Positions 54,954 through 63,943 of a DNA stretch of 64,000 nt are shown here, piece after piece. A program made the translations under genes and the position numbers. Source of the DNA: RUG12783 sp946409545 (GTDB taxonomy: Bacteria > Bacillota_I > Bacilli_A > RF39 > UBA660); contig CAMJWT010000008.1 of assembly GCA_946409545.1 (NCBI GenBank), positions 12,833-76,832 of the forward strand, given 5' to 3'. The notes under the pieces are model-generated. The model was not told where the DNA came from, did not search any database, and saw nothing but the letters and a program-made list of their open reading frames with translations. Within the stretch, counting starts at the first letter, position 1. Every line of letters starts with the position of its first letter.

Positions 54954-56520
54954 TCGAAAAGAAGTCTATAAATCAATGGGGTATGCTACAGCAATACCAT
55001 ATACAGGCGGTCAAATAATAAATATCAATTATATTAATGTAATAGCAAGACGACATGCTCCTAAAAGGATTATTGTAAGGCTTGATAATACGAAACAGTT
55101 AAATACGATTAATATATCAAGTTTTGATAGTAATGTTGATTTTCATATTATGGGTGGATATGATGATTTACGTGTTGATAATTTAGGTGAAATCACATAT
55201 AGAGGTGGAACAAAAGGAACATATTATACTTCCGCGGTTATTTATAAAAGAGAAGAATTAAGAAGAATACTTGGAAAAATTGAAATGATTGAAAAAGGGA
55301 TTAAATCAAGTTGGAGTCCTTTACAAAAATTGATATATGTTTATGAACATATTCAAAAAGAGATTATATATGATCCAAAGTATGAACAAAAACCACCATA
55401 CGATGTTAGTTCATTAAGAGGGTTAATGTCTAATCAAAGTGTTTGCGCTGGCTTTTCAATGATTTTAAAAGAAATATTAGATCGAAATGGTGTACCGTGT
55501 GAGTATGTTGAAGGAAGAACTGATACTGGTGGTGGACATGCATGGAACATTGTTACTATTGATGGAAAAAAATATGCCCTTGATTTAACATGGGATACAA
55601 GAAGTTTTTTAACATCAGGAAAGGGTATTAGTTTTGGATGGCTTACGGAAACTCCAGAAGAATTTGCAAGAACGCATATTCCTAACAGATTTGAAAGAAC
55701 CCAAAATTATCGGGCAAATTTATCGCAACTTTCTTTAAGTATGGTGCGTGATATAAGAGATAAAATTAGTGTTGAAAAGAAATTTAAAACTAGTATATAT
55801 CATGGTCTTAGAAGAGATGGTTCACAATTTATTGTTTTCTCTATAGGAACTTTTCAAAGAAATGGTGTTACATATTATAGTTACTTTTATCAACCAGTTA
55901 TTAATGGTCGAAAAGGCCCAATATCTATCCTTTATGGAAAATACAATATCGCTCTATTATTAGATGATATTGTTTGGAGTAGAAATTATAATCGAAGTGA
56001 AAAAGACGCTGTTGATAACATTTTGTTCTCAGAAGCAAATATTAGACAATCTGATTATATTGGTGATGTAAGAGATCGATATGGCCATATAGTATCATCA
56101 ATAGGAGAAATTCCTAAGAGTCAATATGAGCTTGATATGGTTAAAGGTATTTCTAAAAAAGCTTATATGAGAAGTGATGGTAGTCGTTTTTGTATTAGAC
56201 CAGCAGGACAAGTAAGATATTTTAATTCTAATGGTCGACAAATTCCAATCTACACTTATGTTATTTATGAAAGTCTTTATGAAAGAGGAGAAGAAGCCGT
56301 TAAAGTTAATACCGTATATTCAGAAATGGATTTATTTCATGATACTAGAGATAGTTTAATTGCAAATTTATTGACAAGATCATATCTTGATAGAAGAATA
56401 AGAGATGGTGGCGGCTATATCGGTTTTGTTGATTCTAATGGGGATGTTATTACTCATCCATTTATTGCTCAAAACTTTAATACAGGTACAAGAATTGATT
56501 CTACTAGTTATGGAAAATAA
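54943..56520 (+). CDS. Transglutaminase-like cysteine enzyme
   Basis: About 525 residues from ATG 54943 with RBS TAGGTGAT. The transglutaminase/NlpC-like triad is visible: Cys168 in NQSVCAGFSMILKEILDRNGVPCEYVEG, His199 in GGGHAWNIV and Asp214 in YALDLTWD. The C-terminal 300 residues contain two similar segments (FKTSIYHGLRRDGSQFIVFSIGTFQRNGVTYYSYFY and KKAYMRSDGSRFCIRPAG...IPIYTYVIYE), probably a duplicated module. No signal peptide. Could be a protease or crosslinking/deamidating enzyme; the target is unknown. Coupled to the LRR-like gene. Confidence 0.75.
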   Translation: MANNRKEVYKSMGYATAIPYTGGQIININYINVIARRHAPKRIIVRLDNTKQLNTINISSFDSNVDFHIMGGYDDLRVDNLGEITYRGGTKGTYYTSAVIYKREELRRILGKIEMIEKGIKSSWSPLQKLIYVYEHIQKEIIYDPKYEQKPPYDVSSLRGLMSNQSVCAGFSMILKEILDRNGVPCEYVEGRTDTGGGHAWNIVTIDGKKYALDLTWDTRSFLTSGKGISFGWLTETPEEFARTHIPNRFERTQNYRANLSQLSLSMVRDIRDKISVEKKFKTSIYHGLRRDGSQFIVFSIGTFQRNGVTYYSYFYQPVINGRKGPISILYGKYNIALLLDDIVWSRNYNRSEKDAVDNILFSEANIRQSDYIGDVRDRYGHIVSSIGEIPKSQYELDMVKGISKKAYMRSDGSRFCIRPAGQVRYFNSNGRQIPIYTYVIYESLYERGEEAVKVNTVYSEMDLFHDTRDSLIANLLTRSYLDRRIRDGGGYIGFVDSNGDVITHPFIAQNFNTGTRIDSTSYGK

Positions 56521-56521
56521 T

Positions 56522-56554
56522 AAAAAATTAGTATAATATATACTAATTTTTTTT
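56522..56554 (+). terminator. Rho-independent terminator
   Basis: AAAAATTAGTATA-ATA-TATACTAATTTTT with a T run. Confidence 0.8.
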
Positions 56555-56586
56555 AATATGATAAAATGTATTATAGGTGATAATAG

Positions 56587-59500
56587 ATGAACTATAAGAC
56601 TCAAAAATGGCAAATATTTGGTAAAAGATTAAACGTTCCAAAATATATAAGAAAAAGAGTTTATGAACATTCTTTAACATTTAAAGAATATGTTGAATAT
56701 GGCCTTGATATTGATTCTAAAGTACCTATTGAATGTATTGAACCAAATGATCGAAAGATTGTTGAAAGATTTGGTGTTCAAAAATGTAAAGATCTTGATT
56801 GGGAATTACTTGATTTTGATATTTATCTTAAAGATATAAATATTCGTGACGTTTTATTAACAATAAGTCCTGATGTAGAGGATATTAATCAAAAATTATA
56901 TGAATTAATAGTTGATAGCATATCTCCTGAAAATTATTCTTCTAGAATGAAAAAAATATATACTGATCGTTTTATGGAACCAAATGACTATGAAAATGAT
57001 TATGATAAAAATATGGCTTATCGTTTTAATGAAGGAAGATTAGGATTAGATCAAATAATTAAAAACTGGGAGTTATTTAAAGATAAAAATTTAAGTCTTT
57101 GTCTATCAAGAGATTATAGAAATACGGCTCATATTACTAATGATGTTTTAAAAGAATTTGTATCATCATATGAGTCTTTAATACCTTTAGTAATAGAAAG
57201 AGGTAATATTTATACATTCATTAGCGAAATAATGAATCTTGAGCCAGAAGAGAGATTAAATTATATTAAAACTTTTACAGATAATCTTTTGAATGATAAA
57301 GATAATAGTTTAACGAACGATGAATATCGAGAAATCTTTAAATATTCTTCAATGAGAGATTATTTTGTTGAAATAAATTCAGATCGTGACTTAGATAGAC
57401 TATTTGAAGAGTTGGAAGGATTGCCAGAAGATTATATCTATAATATTCCTTTTCCTATATCTGTTTTAGTGAATTATCACGTACTACGTTTTATTAATGA
57501 ATATGGTTTAAAAAATATTGTTGATTTTGATAATGAATGTGGACAATTCTTTTCAAAGAATGATTGTGAGATGCTTAAATTAACATATAATATGTACTTG
57601 CATTATCATCATGGAATAGAAGGAAGTAGTCTTTCTATTAGAACTTCGACGATAGATGAAAATGGTAATTATATTGATTTCCCTTATACAAAAGATCAAT
57701 TCTATGAAGTAATGAGAAGAATGATTTTATTTGGCCCAACAGATGGAACGATGAGAGATAAAGCTCCTGATTATCGAAGTATGGAAGGAGAATTCAGAAC
57801 AAGAAATCAGGATCTATTTATAAGCGAAGATGCTCCAGAAGAATTACAGAAACTTTTTTATACTAAAGCTATAACACCAGGATTTATTACAGAGCATCCT
57901 GAGTATATTGAATATTTAAGAGGTAAATATTTAAGTTCATGTTTTGTACATAAAGAAATAGGAATATATAATGAAGCTGGTTATAAAGACTATGTTCTTT
58001 TTTATAAATATCTTGATGAAAAATTTGGCTTTGATGAAACAATGAAACTCATTGCCGAATATGGTGATATTTTAGATATTATTCATGATTGGAATATTAT
58101 ACAAAAATATAATTTAGATTTTGCTTTTCATGGTGATGATGATATTTCCGAGTTTAGAAAGAAATTTAATGAACTTTTTGTAAAAGTATTTGTAAAAGAG
58201 AATATTGATTTTCCAAGATCTATTCCTCAAGGTTTAAAAGATAATTATCCTATGTATTTCTTACCTGATACTGCACCAGAAGAAATTAGAAATAAATTTT
58301 ATAAACGAGAATTAACCGTTCAAGACTTTGAGAATAGTAAAATAATTGATTATTTTGATAAAACAAATATTGTATATGGTTTTCCTTCTGATTATTTTTG
58401 GATGCGTCCATTATTTGAAAACACAAAAAATATGAAGTTAGCGAATTTAAATCGTTTGAAAATAATGATTTCTTATAGCAAAATTCAAGATATTGAATTA
58501 CAAAATACTTTTAAAGAATACATCGTATCTGCTGGTGATGATATTGAAAAGATTGATTTTGATAATTTAGATTTTATAGCTACTGTTTTATCAAAATTAT
58601 CATTATCTAATTCTAGTGAAATATATGCATTTAGAAAAGAACTTGCAACGCAAATATTAAATTCTGATAATCCTCTTGAAACTTTATCAAAAATTGAAGA
58701 TTTGTTTATAAGAAATAATATTCCTACTGTTGGAAAAATATATTCATGTTTTGAAATATTACATCCTGATTTTAAAGGTTTTAATTTTGAAAATTCAATG
58801 ATATCACCAGTTTTAAAGAAATCATCAAGAGTATCTAAAAAAGTAGTTGTATTTTCAGATTTAATTAAAGCAACATTTGGTTCAAATAACAGATCAGTAA
58901 ATGCATATTTAAATAATATTGAATTTGGTTCTAAATTGTATGAAAGAATAAGAACTGGTGAACTTAATTATGATGCTTTAAGTGAGATAGAGAAGAGAGA
59001 ATTAATTCTTTTCAGTAAACATTTAATAACTTTGTATAATAATACATTAATAGCCAAAAGATCTAATAATTTTTATGATTCTACGGGTGATGTAATTAAA
59101 GATATTTTAGAAGTTGCTAAGAGAATTTCTCCTAATGAAACTCTTGATTACAATATTGGTGATCGTATTATTAAAATGTTCTGTGGCTTTAGTGGTATTG
59201 AAACTCTTGAACAAGCTAAAGCTTATATTAGACAAAAAGTATCTATTGCAGATAAGCGAAATAGAGAAGCAGGAACACATGATATGGTTTTAAAACAAGG
59301 GGATTATATTAAAGGTATTGGTAAGATTACTTATCTAAGAAATATCTTGCAAAATGGTAGTGTTGCCAAAGAATTCTTAGGTCCTAGTGCTGGTAGTGAT
59401 GCTACACCTCTTGATACCGATTTATCAAAAGTATTAATCAGTGGTTCAACAAGTGAAATGCTTGATAGTGTAGAAGCTAAAGGCTATGGCCCTATATGGT

Positions 59501-60726
59501 TTGTTCTAAAAAATAATGATCGTTTTGTAACCACAAGAACAATTGATGGTGATTTGGATGTTCCAAGAGATTTATCTAAATTAGAAATCTTTTATACAGG
59601 AGCAGTAGGTAAAGGTCATTATGGAATAAGAACAGGTTTTGCCTCAAGTGAAATTGACTATATTGTTATGGAAAGTTATGACCCTCGCGTTGGTCTTGAA
59701 ATAGCGATTAATGGATTCTATATTCCCGTTGCCAATAAAGAAGGTAAAATTATATTTACTCCACATGATTATGATATGTTAAGAGCTAAAATGAGTGGAT
59801 TGTCATATTATGGTGAAAATGAATATCAATATTCAGAAAGTTTAGTTACACCTGAGACAGAATTAATTGCATCCCAAATAGAGCAAAGTAATTATGAAAC
59901 AAATATGAAACGATCAAAAATTAATGAAATAATCCAAAAAGCTTTGGAAGAAGTAGGACTTAATTTAAAAACTTCCATTGATGGTGACTTAACTCCAGGT
60001 TATGTTGAATTAATAGATACAGGTTCAACAGGACGTGGTACTAATAAACCAGGAGATGGTGATTTTGATTTCATGATGCGTCTTGATCGAGCAATTATGT
60101 CAAATCCAGCAAAATTAGATGCTTTAAAGCGAACTTTATTAAGAAATTTTGGTAAATCTGGAGCAGGTGAAATAACAGGTACTGGTGACTTTAGATTAAA
60201 AGGTGTTCAAATTGATGAAAAAACAGTTGTTGATATTGATATTACCTTTACAGAGAAAACAGATAAAGTAACATATTCAACGGATATGGCTTTACAAGAT
60301 CGTCTATTAACAATAAAAAGAAATGATCCAGAAAGATATAATTATGTTGTTGCCAATATTTTACTTGCTAAAAAAGTATTAAAAGCCGCTGGTGTTTATA
60401 AACCAAATCGAGGAGATACTCCTCAAGGTGGTTTAGGTGGTGTTGGTATCGAGAATTGGATACTACAGAATGGTGGATCATTTATTGATGCTGCAATAAG
60501 TTTCCTTGAAGCGAGTCAGGGAAGAAGCTTCGAAGAATTTAAGCAAGTATATCGTATATGGGATTTTGGAGAAAACCATTTAGCAGAAAGACGTGGACAG
60601 TATTCTCATGATAATTTTGTAACTGGTAATATGAGTGAAGAAGGTTATAAAAAAATGTGTGAAGTTTTAACAAATTATTTAAAGTTATCATATCAAGGAG
60701 AAGATAGACACTCCGTTTCAATGTAA
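56587..60726 (+). CDS. Giant protein with C-terminal CCA-adding/OAS-like nucleotidyltransferase domain
   Basis: 1,379 residues, no signal or membrane helix. The N-terminal 900 residues are helical and unrecognised, with two related segments at about 415-450 and 561-595 (DAPEELQKLFYTKAIT..., DTAPEEIRNKFYKRELT...). A middle region (about 950-1100) includes YGPIWFVLKNNDRFVTTR. The last 250 residues look like a polymerase-beta-type nucleotidyltransferase: GSTGRGT (Gly1146, Ser1147) with DFD (Asp1159, Asp1161), a third acidic motif VVDIDI (1216-1218), then LLAKKVLKAAGVY...GGLGGVGIENWILQNGGSF, similar to the helical domain of archaeal CCA-adding enzymes. Activity and product are not known. Own promoter region and RBS AGGTGAT; flanked by terminators. 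Confidence 0.65.
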   Translation: MNYKTQKWQIFGKRLNVPKYIRKRVYEHSLTFKEYVEYGLDIDSKVPIECIEPNDRKIVERFGVQKCKDLDWELLDFDIYLKDINIRDVLLTISPDVEDINQKLYELIVDSISPENYSSRMKKIYTDRFMEPNDYENDYDKNMAYRFNEGRLGLDQIIKNWELFKDKNLSLCLSRDYRNTAHITNDVLKEFVSSYESLIPLVIERGNIYTFISEIMNLEPEERLNYIKTFTDNLLNDKDNSLTNDEYREIFKYSSMRDYFVEINSDRDLDRLFEELEGLPEDYIYNIPFPISVLVNYHVLRFINEYGLKNIVDFDNECGQFFSKNDCEMLKLTYNMYLHYHHGIEGSSLSIRTSTIDENGNYIDFPYTKDQFYEVMRRMILFGPTDGTMRDKAPDYRSMEGEFRTRNQDLFISEDAPEELQKLFYTKAITPGFITEHPEYIEYLRGKYLSSCFVHKEIGIYNEAGYKDYVLFYKYLDEKFGFDETMKLIAEYGDILDIIHDWNIIQKYNLDFAFHGDDDISEFRKKFNELFVKVFVKENIDFPRSIPQGLKDNYPMYFLPDTAPEEIRNKFYKRELTVQDFENSKIIDYFDKTNIVYGFPSDYFWMRPLFENTKNMKLANLNRLKIMISYSKIQDIELQNTFKEYIVSAGDDIEKIDFDNLDFIATVLSKLSLSNSSEIYAFRKELATQILNSDNPLETLSKIEDLFIRNNIPTVGKIYSCFEILHPDFKGFNFENSMISPVLKKSSRVSKKVVVFSDLIKATFGSNNRSVNAYLNNIEFGSKLYERIRTGELNYDALSEIEKRELILFSKHLITLYNNTLIAKRSNNFYDSTGDVIKDILEVAKRISPNETLDYNIGDRIIKMFCGFSGIETLEQAKAYIRQKVSIADKRNREAGTHDMVLKQGDYIKGIGKITYLRNILQNGSVAKEFLGPSAGSDATPLDTDLSKVLISGSTSEMLDSVEAKGYGPIWFVLKNNDRFVTTRTIDGDLDVPRDLSKLEIFYTGAVGKGHYGIRTGFASSEIDYIVMESYDPRVGLEIAINGFYIPVANKEGKIIFTPHDYDMLRAKMSGLSYYGENEYQYSESLVTPETELIASQIEQSNYETNMKRSKINEIIQKALEEVGLNLKTSIDGDLTPGYVELIDTGSTGRGTNKPGDGDFDFMMRLDRAIMSNPAKLDALKRTLLRNFGKSGAGEITGTGDFRLKGVQIDEKTVVDIDITFTEKTDKVTYSTDMALQDRLLTIKRNDPERYNYVVANILLAKKVLKAAGVYKPNRGDTPQGGLGGVGIENWILQNGGSFIDAAISFLEASQGRSFEEFKQVYRIWDFGENHLAERRGQYSHDNFVTGNMSEEGYKKMCEVLTNYLKLSYQGEDRHSVSM

Positions 60727-60728
60727 AA

Positions 60729-60760
60729 TAAAAAACGATGAATTAATTCATTGTTTTTTT
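60729..60760 (+). terminator. Rho-independent terminator
   Basis: AAAAAACGATGAA-TTAA-TTCATTGTTTTTT. Confidence 0.8.
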
Positions 60761-60836
60761 ACGTTTGATAATAATAAAAAAATGTAAAATGTATGATTAT
60801 TGTCATATCTATGATATTATTATAATAGGAAGGTAT

Positions 60837-62735
60837 ATGATGGATAAATTAATTGATTTAACAGGTTTAAATGGTTTCAGATTAGAAGCTGCGATTAAGA
60901 AAAATTTAGATATGCTTTTAAGAATAAATCCTCATGATTTTGTACTATATTTTAAAGAATTAATTACGGTAGATGTTAGTTATAGTCCTGAATATTCTAA
61001 ATATGCAATGAACTATTATGGAGATGCAATTAAAGATTATGATTTTATATCAAAGTATCCAGATGTTATATTTGAATCTTCCTATTTCTTAATTAATTTT
61101 CGAAAAGATTTTACTGCCATGATGAAAAATGTTCCTATTGGACTTTATCAAGTAAATAAAAAAAAGTTTATGGATTTAGTAAAATCAGCAATAAATAGAT
61201 GTAATAAATTATATTATGCAAAAGATATTCTTGATTATTTTTATCAGAATACAGGTGATATTTATTTTAGACAAATATATGAGTTAATTAAAAGTAAAGA
61301 GCCTCATGACTTATCACAACATATTTTCGCCTTATTTGATGATATTTCTAATTTAGAGGAAGTATCCAATAATTGGGAAAGATATTCTAAAGTTTATTTA
61401 ACTAAGATTATAAATGGCAATGATATAAAAAAAACTAAAGAAGTTTTATGTTTAAAAATATATAACTGTAGTTTTGAGTCGATGAGTAAAAGATATTATC
61501 AATATATTATATCTAATCGTACAAGTGAACTTGATAATATGATACTTCTTTTCGAGAAAATTGTTGCTGCTCAAACGAAAGATGATTTATTGCAAATATA
61601 TAATGATTCGGAACTATTAAGTGAAGAACAAAGAAAAGCAATTCAAGGTACGTTTGAAGATATTGGAAACCAAATAGATATTGATTCAAAAAAAGGATTA
61701 TCCGAGGTGTCAAGTTATCGTCCACCAGAAGAAACAAAGATTAAAACTGTTAATGGCGTAGGTGTGTTTGATATTAGTGAAACTGATTTTTCTTTAATAA
61801 TTCACAATATTTCAGCTGGATTAGGAAATGGTGAAATAACTGATGCAGCAAGTGTTGATTTATCTATATGGGAAAGTCTTGAAACAACTGGTAGTATAAC
61901 AATTTCGAGTTCAGAAATATCTAATAGTTTTTTGGGTCATGTAACGCGAAAGAAAAATAATCGTACAGAAGTTATTTTTGCTTTTTCAGATATTCCTCCT
62001 GATGAGATATTAACTTCTGGAATACAGGATTTAGGCTTTAATACAGGAGTAGAAGATTATAGTGAAGTATCAAAAACTGATGGTTTTGAACAATGTTTTT
62101 TAGCTGAACAATTAATGACAAATTGTTTTGCGGACTATAATGAGATTATTATTAATCGATTCACCGATAAATCTAAAGCAAAAAAAAGATTACCAAATTA
62201 TATAGTTTGTTATGATGAAATAAACGAATTAAGTATGAGATATGCTGAGCACTTTCATATACCAATTTTGTTTATTGATACTAAAAAATGTGCGTATCGA
62301 AATGCAGCTATAATAAAACAAAAACTTGATAATACAGTCGATCCATATAGCTTACTTAATAATATTAATGGTTTCTTCTCTTTCATTTGTGGTTTAAAGC
62401 ATAACAGTGTTGTATTTGAAATTGCTGATAAAATTGATTGGCAAGAAACAATGTTAAATGCAATTAATAATGTTATAAAACATGTTAAATCAATTAGTGA
62501 TATGCGAAAACTACTGATGATTATAGATTATATATATGAAAATGTTCCAAAATATTTTCAAGGAATACTTAAGTCAACTAATAATTCTAATGAAAATTAT
62601 AGTGCCATTACCGATAAGTTTGTAAATTTTCAACAAAAAATAGATATTGTTAGACGAAATATTCAAGCTAAATTAAAAGGTATTCCATTGGCTAATAATG
62701 ATGTAATAGAAGAAAATAATGAAATAAGACGATAA
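60837..62735 (+). CDS. Large hypothetical protein, 633 aa
   Basis: Start ATG 60837 (or 60840) follows TATAATAGGAAGG; the in-frame ATG at 60765 lies before this promoter. Soluble, mostly helical N-terminal 330 residues, then a mixed region with FSDIPPDEILTSGIQDLGFNTGVEDY and a segment LPNYIVCYDEINELSMRYAEHFHIPILFIDTKKCAYRNA that reads like a Rossmann-type strand-helix-strand unit. I do not recognise a family. Its layout (helical repeats followed by a compact catalytic-looking domain) parallels the 1,379-residue neighbour. Confidence 0.65.
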   Translation: MMDKLIDLTGLNGFRLEAAIKKNLDMLLRINPHDFVLYFKELITVDVSYSPEYSKYAMNYYGDAIKDYDFISKYPDVIFESSYFLINFRKDFTAMMKNVPIGLYQVNKKKFMDLVKSAINRCNKLYYAKDILDYFYQNTGDIYFRQIYELIKSKEPHDLSQHIFALFDDISNLEEVSNNWERYSKVYLTKIINGNDIKKTKEVLCLKIYNCSFESMSKRYYQYIISNRTSELDNMILLFEKIVAAQTKDDLLQIYNDSELLSEEQRKAIQGTFEDIGNQIDIDSKKGLSEVSSYRPPEETKIKTVNGVGVFDISETDFSLIIHNISAGLGNGEITDAASVDLSIWESLETTGSITISSSEISNSFLGHVTRKKNNRTEVIFAFSDIPPDEILTSGIQDLGFNTGVEDYSEVSKTDGFEQCFLAEQLMTNCFADYNEIIINRFTDKSKAKKRLPNYIVCYDEINELSMRYAEHFHIPILFIDTKKCAYRNAAIIKQKLDNTVDPYSLLNNINGFFSFICGLKHNSVVFEIADKIDWQETMLNAINNVIKHVKSISDMRKLLMIIDYIYENVPKYFQGILKSTNNSNENYSAITDKFVNFQQKIDIVRRNIQAKLKGIPLANNDVIEENNEIRR

Positions 62736-62872
62736 ATGATAATAGAAATGATAAAGTGATATGTAGAATTTTGTATAAAAAAATAATTGTATTACTTTAA
62801 TCATTTTTATTTATTATCATATCTTGTAGTTATAATGGTTCTCGTATATAATACTCACTTGAGATGTTTTGA

Positions 62873-63040
62873 ATGAAAGAAATAATCGTTGACCGAAATG
62901 GTAAAAAGGGTATATTTTCTACATATTATGTAATGAATGATAACTTTTTATTTAGTACTAAAGATTTTAATATAGAAGACAATTTTGAAGAATGTTTTTA
63001 CATAATAAAATTAGGATCAAATGTTCAGAATATACTATAG
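62873..63040 (+). CDS. Small ORF, 55 aa, coupled to the next gene
   Basis: MKEIIVDRNGKKGIFSTYYVMNDNFLFSTKDF... of 55 residues, ending at TAG 63038-63040. TATAAT at 62847-62852 gives a promoter about 20 bases upstream; the RBS is weak (GAGATG). It overlaps the start of the 63021 gene by 20 bp in another frame, the pattern expected for translational coupling. No known family. Confidence 0.5.
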   Translation: MKEIIVDRNGKKGIFSTYYVMNDNFLFSTKDFNIEDNFEECFYIIKLGSNVQNIL

Positions 63041-63386
63041 TGAAAAGAAAAATAATGAGTGGGTTAAGAATAAAGAATTTATTGGTGATTTTTATTCCCT
63101 TATGGATTTTATTGTTGATAACAAATCTAGTATCTTTTGTATAAGAGGTTTTAGTAGAGCAGTTATGGGAAGATTCATGCTTATTCTTAATAATCTAAAG
63201 GGTACAAATATTCAACCAATTAGATTTGCTAATGGTAATGATAGAATCAAAAAATTAAATCAACAATTAGAACAAATGGGTGAAATAACAACTGAAGATT
63301 ATATGAGGACAGCAAATAGTGTTGTTGGTGAAGAAAGACATAAGACTCGTCAAAGAGTTATAAAGATGAAAAAAAGAGTTAAGTAA
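63021..63386 (+). CDS. Hypothetical basic protein, 121 aa
   Basis: Soluble, Lys/Arg-rich C-terminus (EERHKTRQRVIKMKKRVK); body FRIYYSEKKNNEWVKNKEFIGDFYSLMDFIVDNKSSIFCIRGFSRAVMGRFMLILNNL. No visible RBS of its own; probably translated by coupling from the 55-residue ORF. A nucleic-acid-binding role could be guessed from charge only. A terminator follows. Confidence 0.6.
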   Translation: MFRIYYSEKKNNEWVKNKEFIGDFYSLMDFIVDNKSSIFCIRGFSRAVMGRFMLILNNLKGTNIQPIRFANGNDRIKKLNQQLEQMGEITTEDYMRTANSVVGEERHKTRQRVIKMKKRVK

Positions 63387-63408
63387 GAAAAGTAATTAAT
63401 TAAAGAAA

Positions 63409-63440
63409 AAAGACGAGATAAATAACTCTCGTCTTTTTTA
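63409..63440 (+). terminator. Rho-independent terminator
   Basis: AAAAAGACGAGA-TAAATAA-CTCTCGTCTTTTT with a T run. Confidence 0.85.
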
Positions 63441-63470
63441 CTAGATTTTTATAATAATATTTATAACAAT

Positions 63471-63577
63471 AAAAAAACCTAACACTTGTTTTGTTAGGGT
63501 AAATATCAATGGAGCAATTGTGTATCTCGTTTGAGAAACATCAACCGACAAATGTAACTGAGATAAAACTTAATTAC
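63471..63577 (-). ncRNA. Candidate small RNA, about 107 nt
   Basis: On the minus strand an extended -10 (TGCTATAAT, core at 63589-63584) is followed by about 90 bases with no ORF, a small hairpin TCTC-AAAC-GAGA (about 63534-63523) and a strong terminator (CCTAAC/GTTAGG plus seven T, 63498-63471). It fills most of the otherwise empty 63387-63748 gap. The -35 is poor. Family unknown. Confidence 0.55.
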
Positions 63578-63748
63578 ATGTTTATTATAGCACAAATTAT
63601 TTAAAAATAAAACACCTATAAAATTCTTTAAAATTAAGAAAATCGGAAAATAGTAATCTTCCGATTAGTAAGTCAATAAAAAATATGACTGAAAATGTGG
63701 TATAATTAAATAGACGGATAAATAGTAATTTTTAGAGAGGGAAAAGTA

Positions 63749-63943
63749 ATGAAAAAATTTAAAGAATTTTTTAAAAAACTAAATATAATACAAATAGTTT
63801 TATATGTAATTTTAATGGGTATAGATATTTACATATTAGGAAGTATAGACTTTATTGAACATAAGTTATATGGTGTTTTATTTGTTGTATTAAATACTTG
63901 TTTAATAACATTTATAAAATCTGGAGGGAAAAATAATAAATAA
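63749..63943 (+). CDS. Small two-helix membrane protein, 64 aa
   Basis: MKKFKEFFKKLNIIQIVLYVILMGIDIYILGSIDFIEHKLYGVLFVVLNTCLITFIKSGGKNNK: a basic N-terminus, two membrane helices and a basic tail. RBS AGAGAGGG at good spacing and a TATAATTAAA box near 63700 support expression. No family recognised; size and charge also fit small hydrophobic peptide toxins, but nothing else supports that. Nothing is seen between its end and 64000. Confidence 0.65.
   Translation: MKKFKEFFKKLNIIQIVLYVILMGIDIYILGSIDFIEHKLYGVLFVVLNTCLITFIKSGGKNNK

Noticed and set aside
62736..62872. Regulatory RNA between the 633-aa gene and the small ORF
   Set aside because: Only a TATAAT promoter and AT-rich sequence; no convincing hairpin or terminator.
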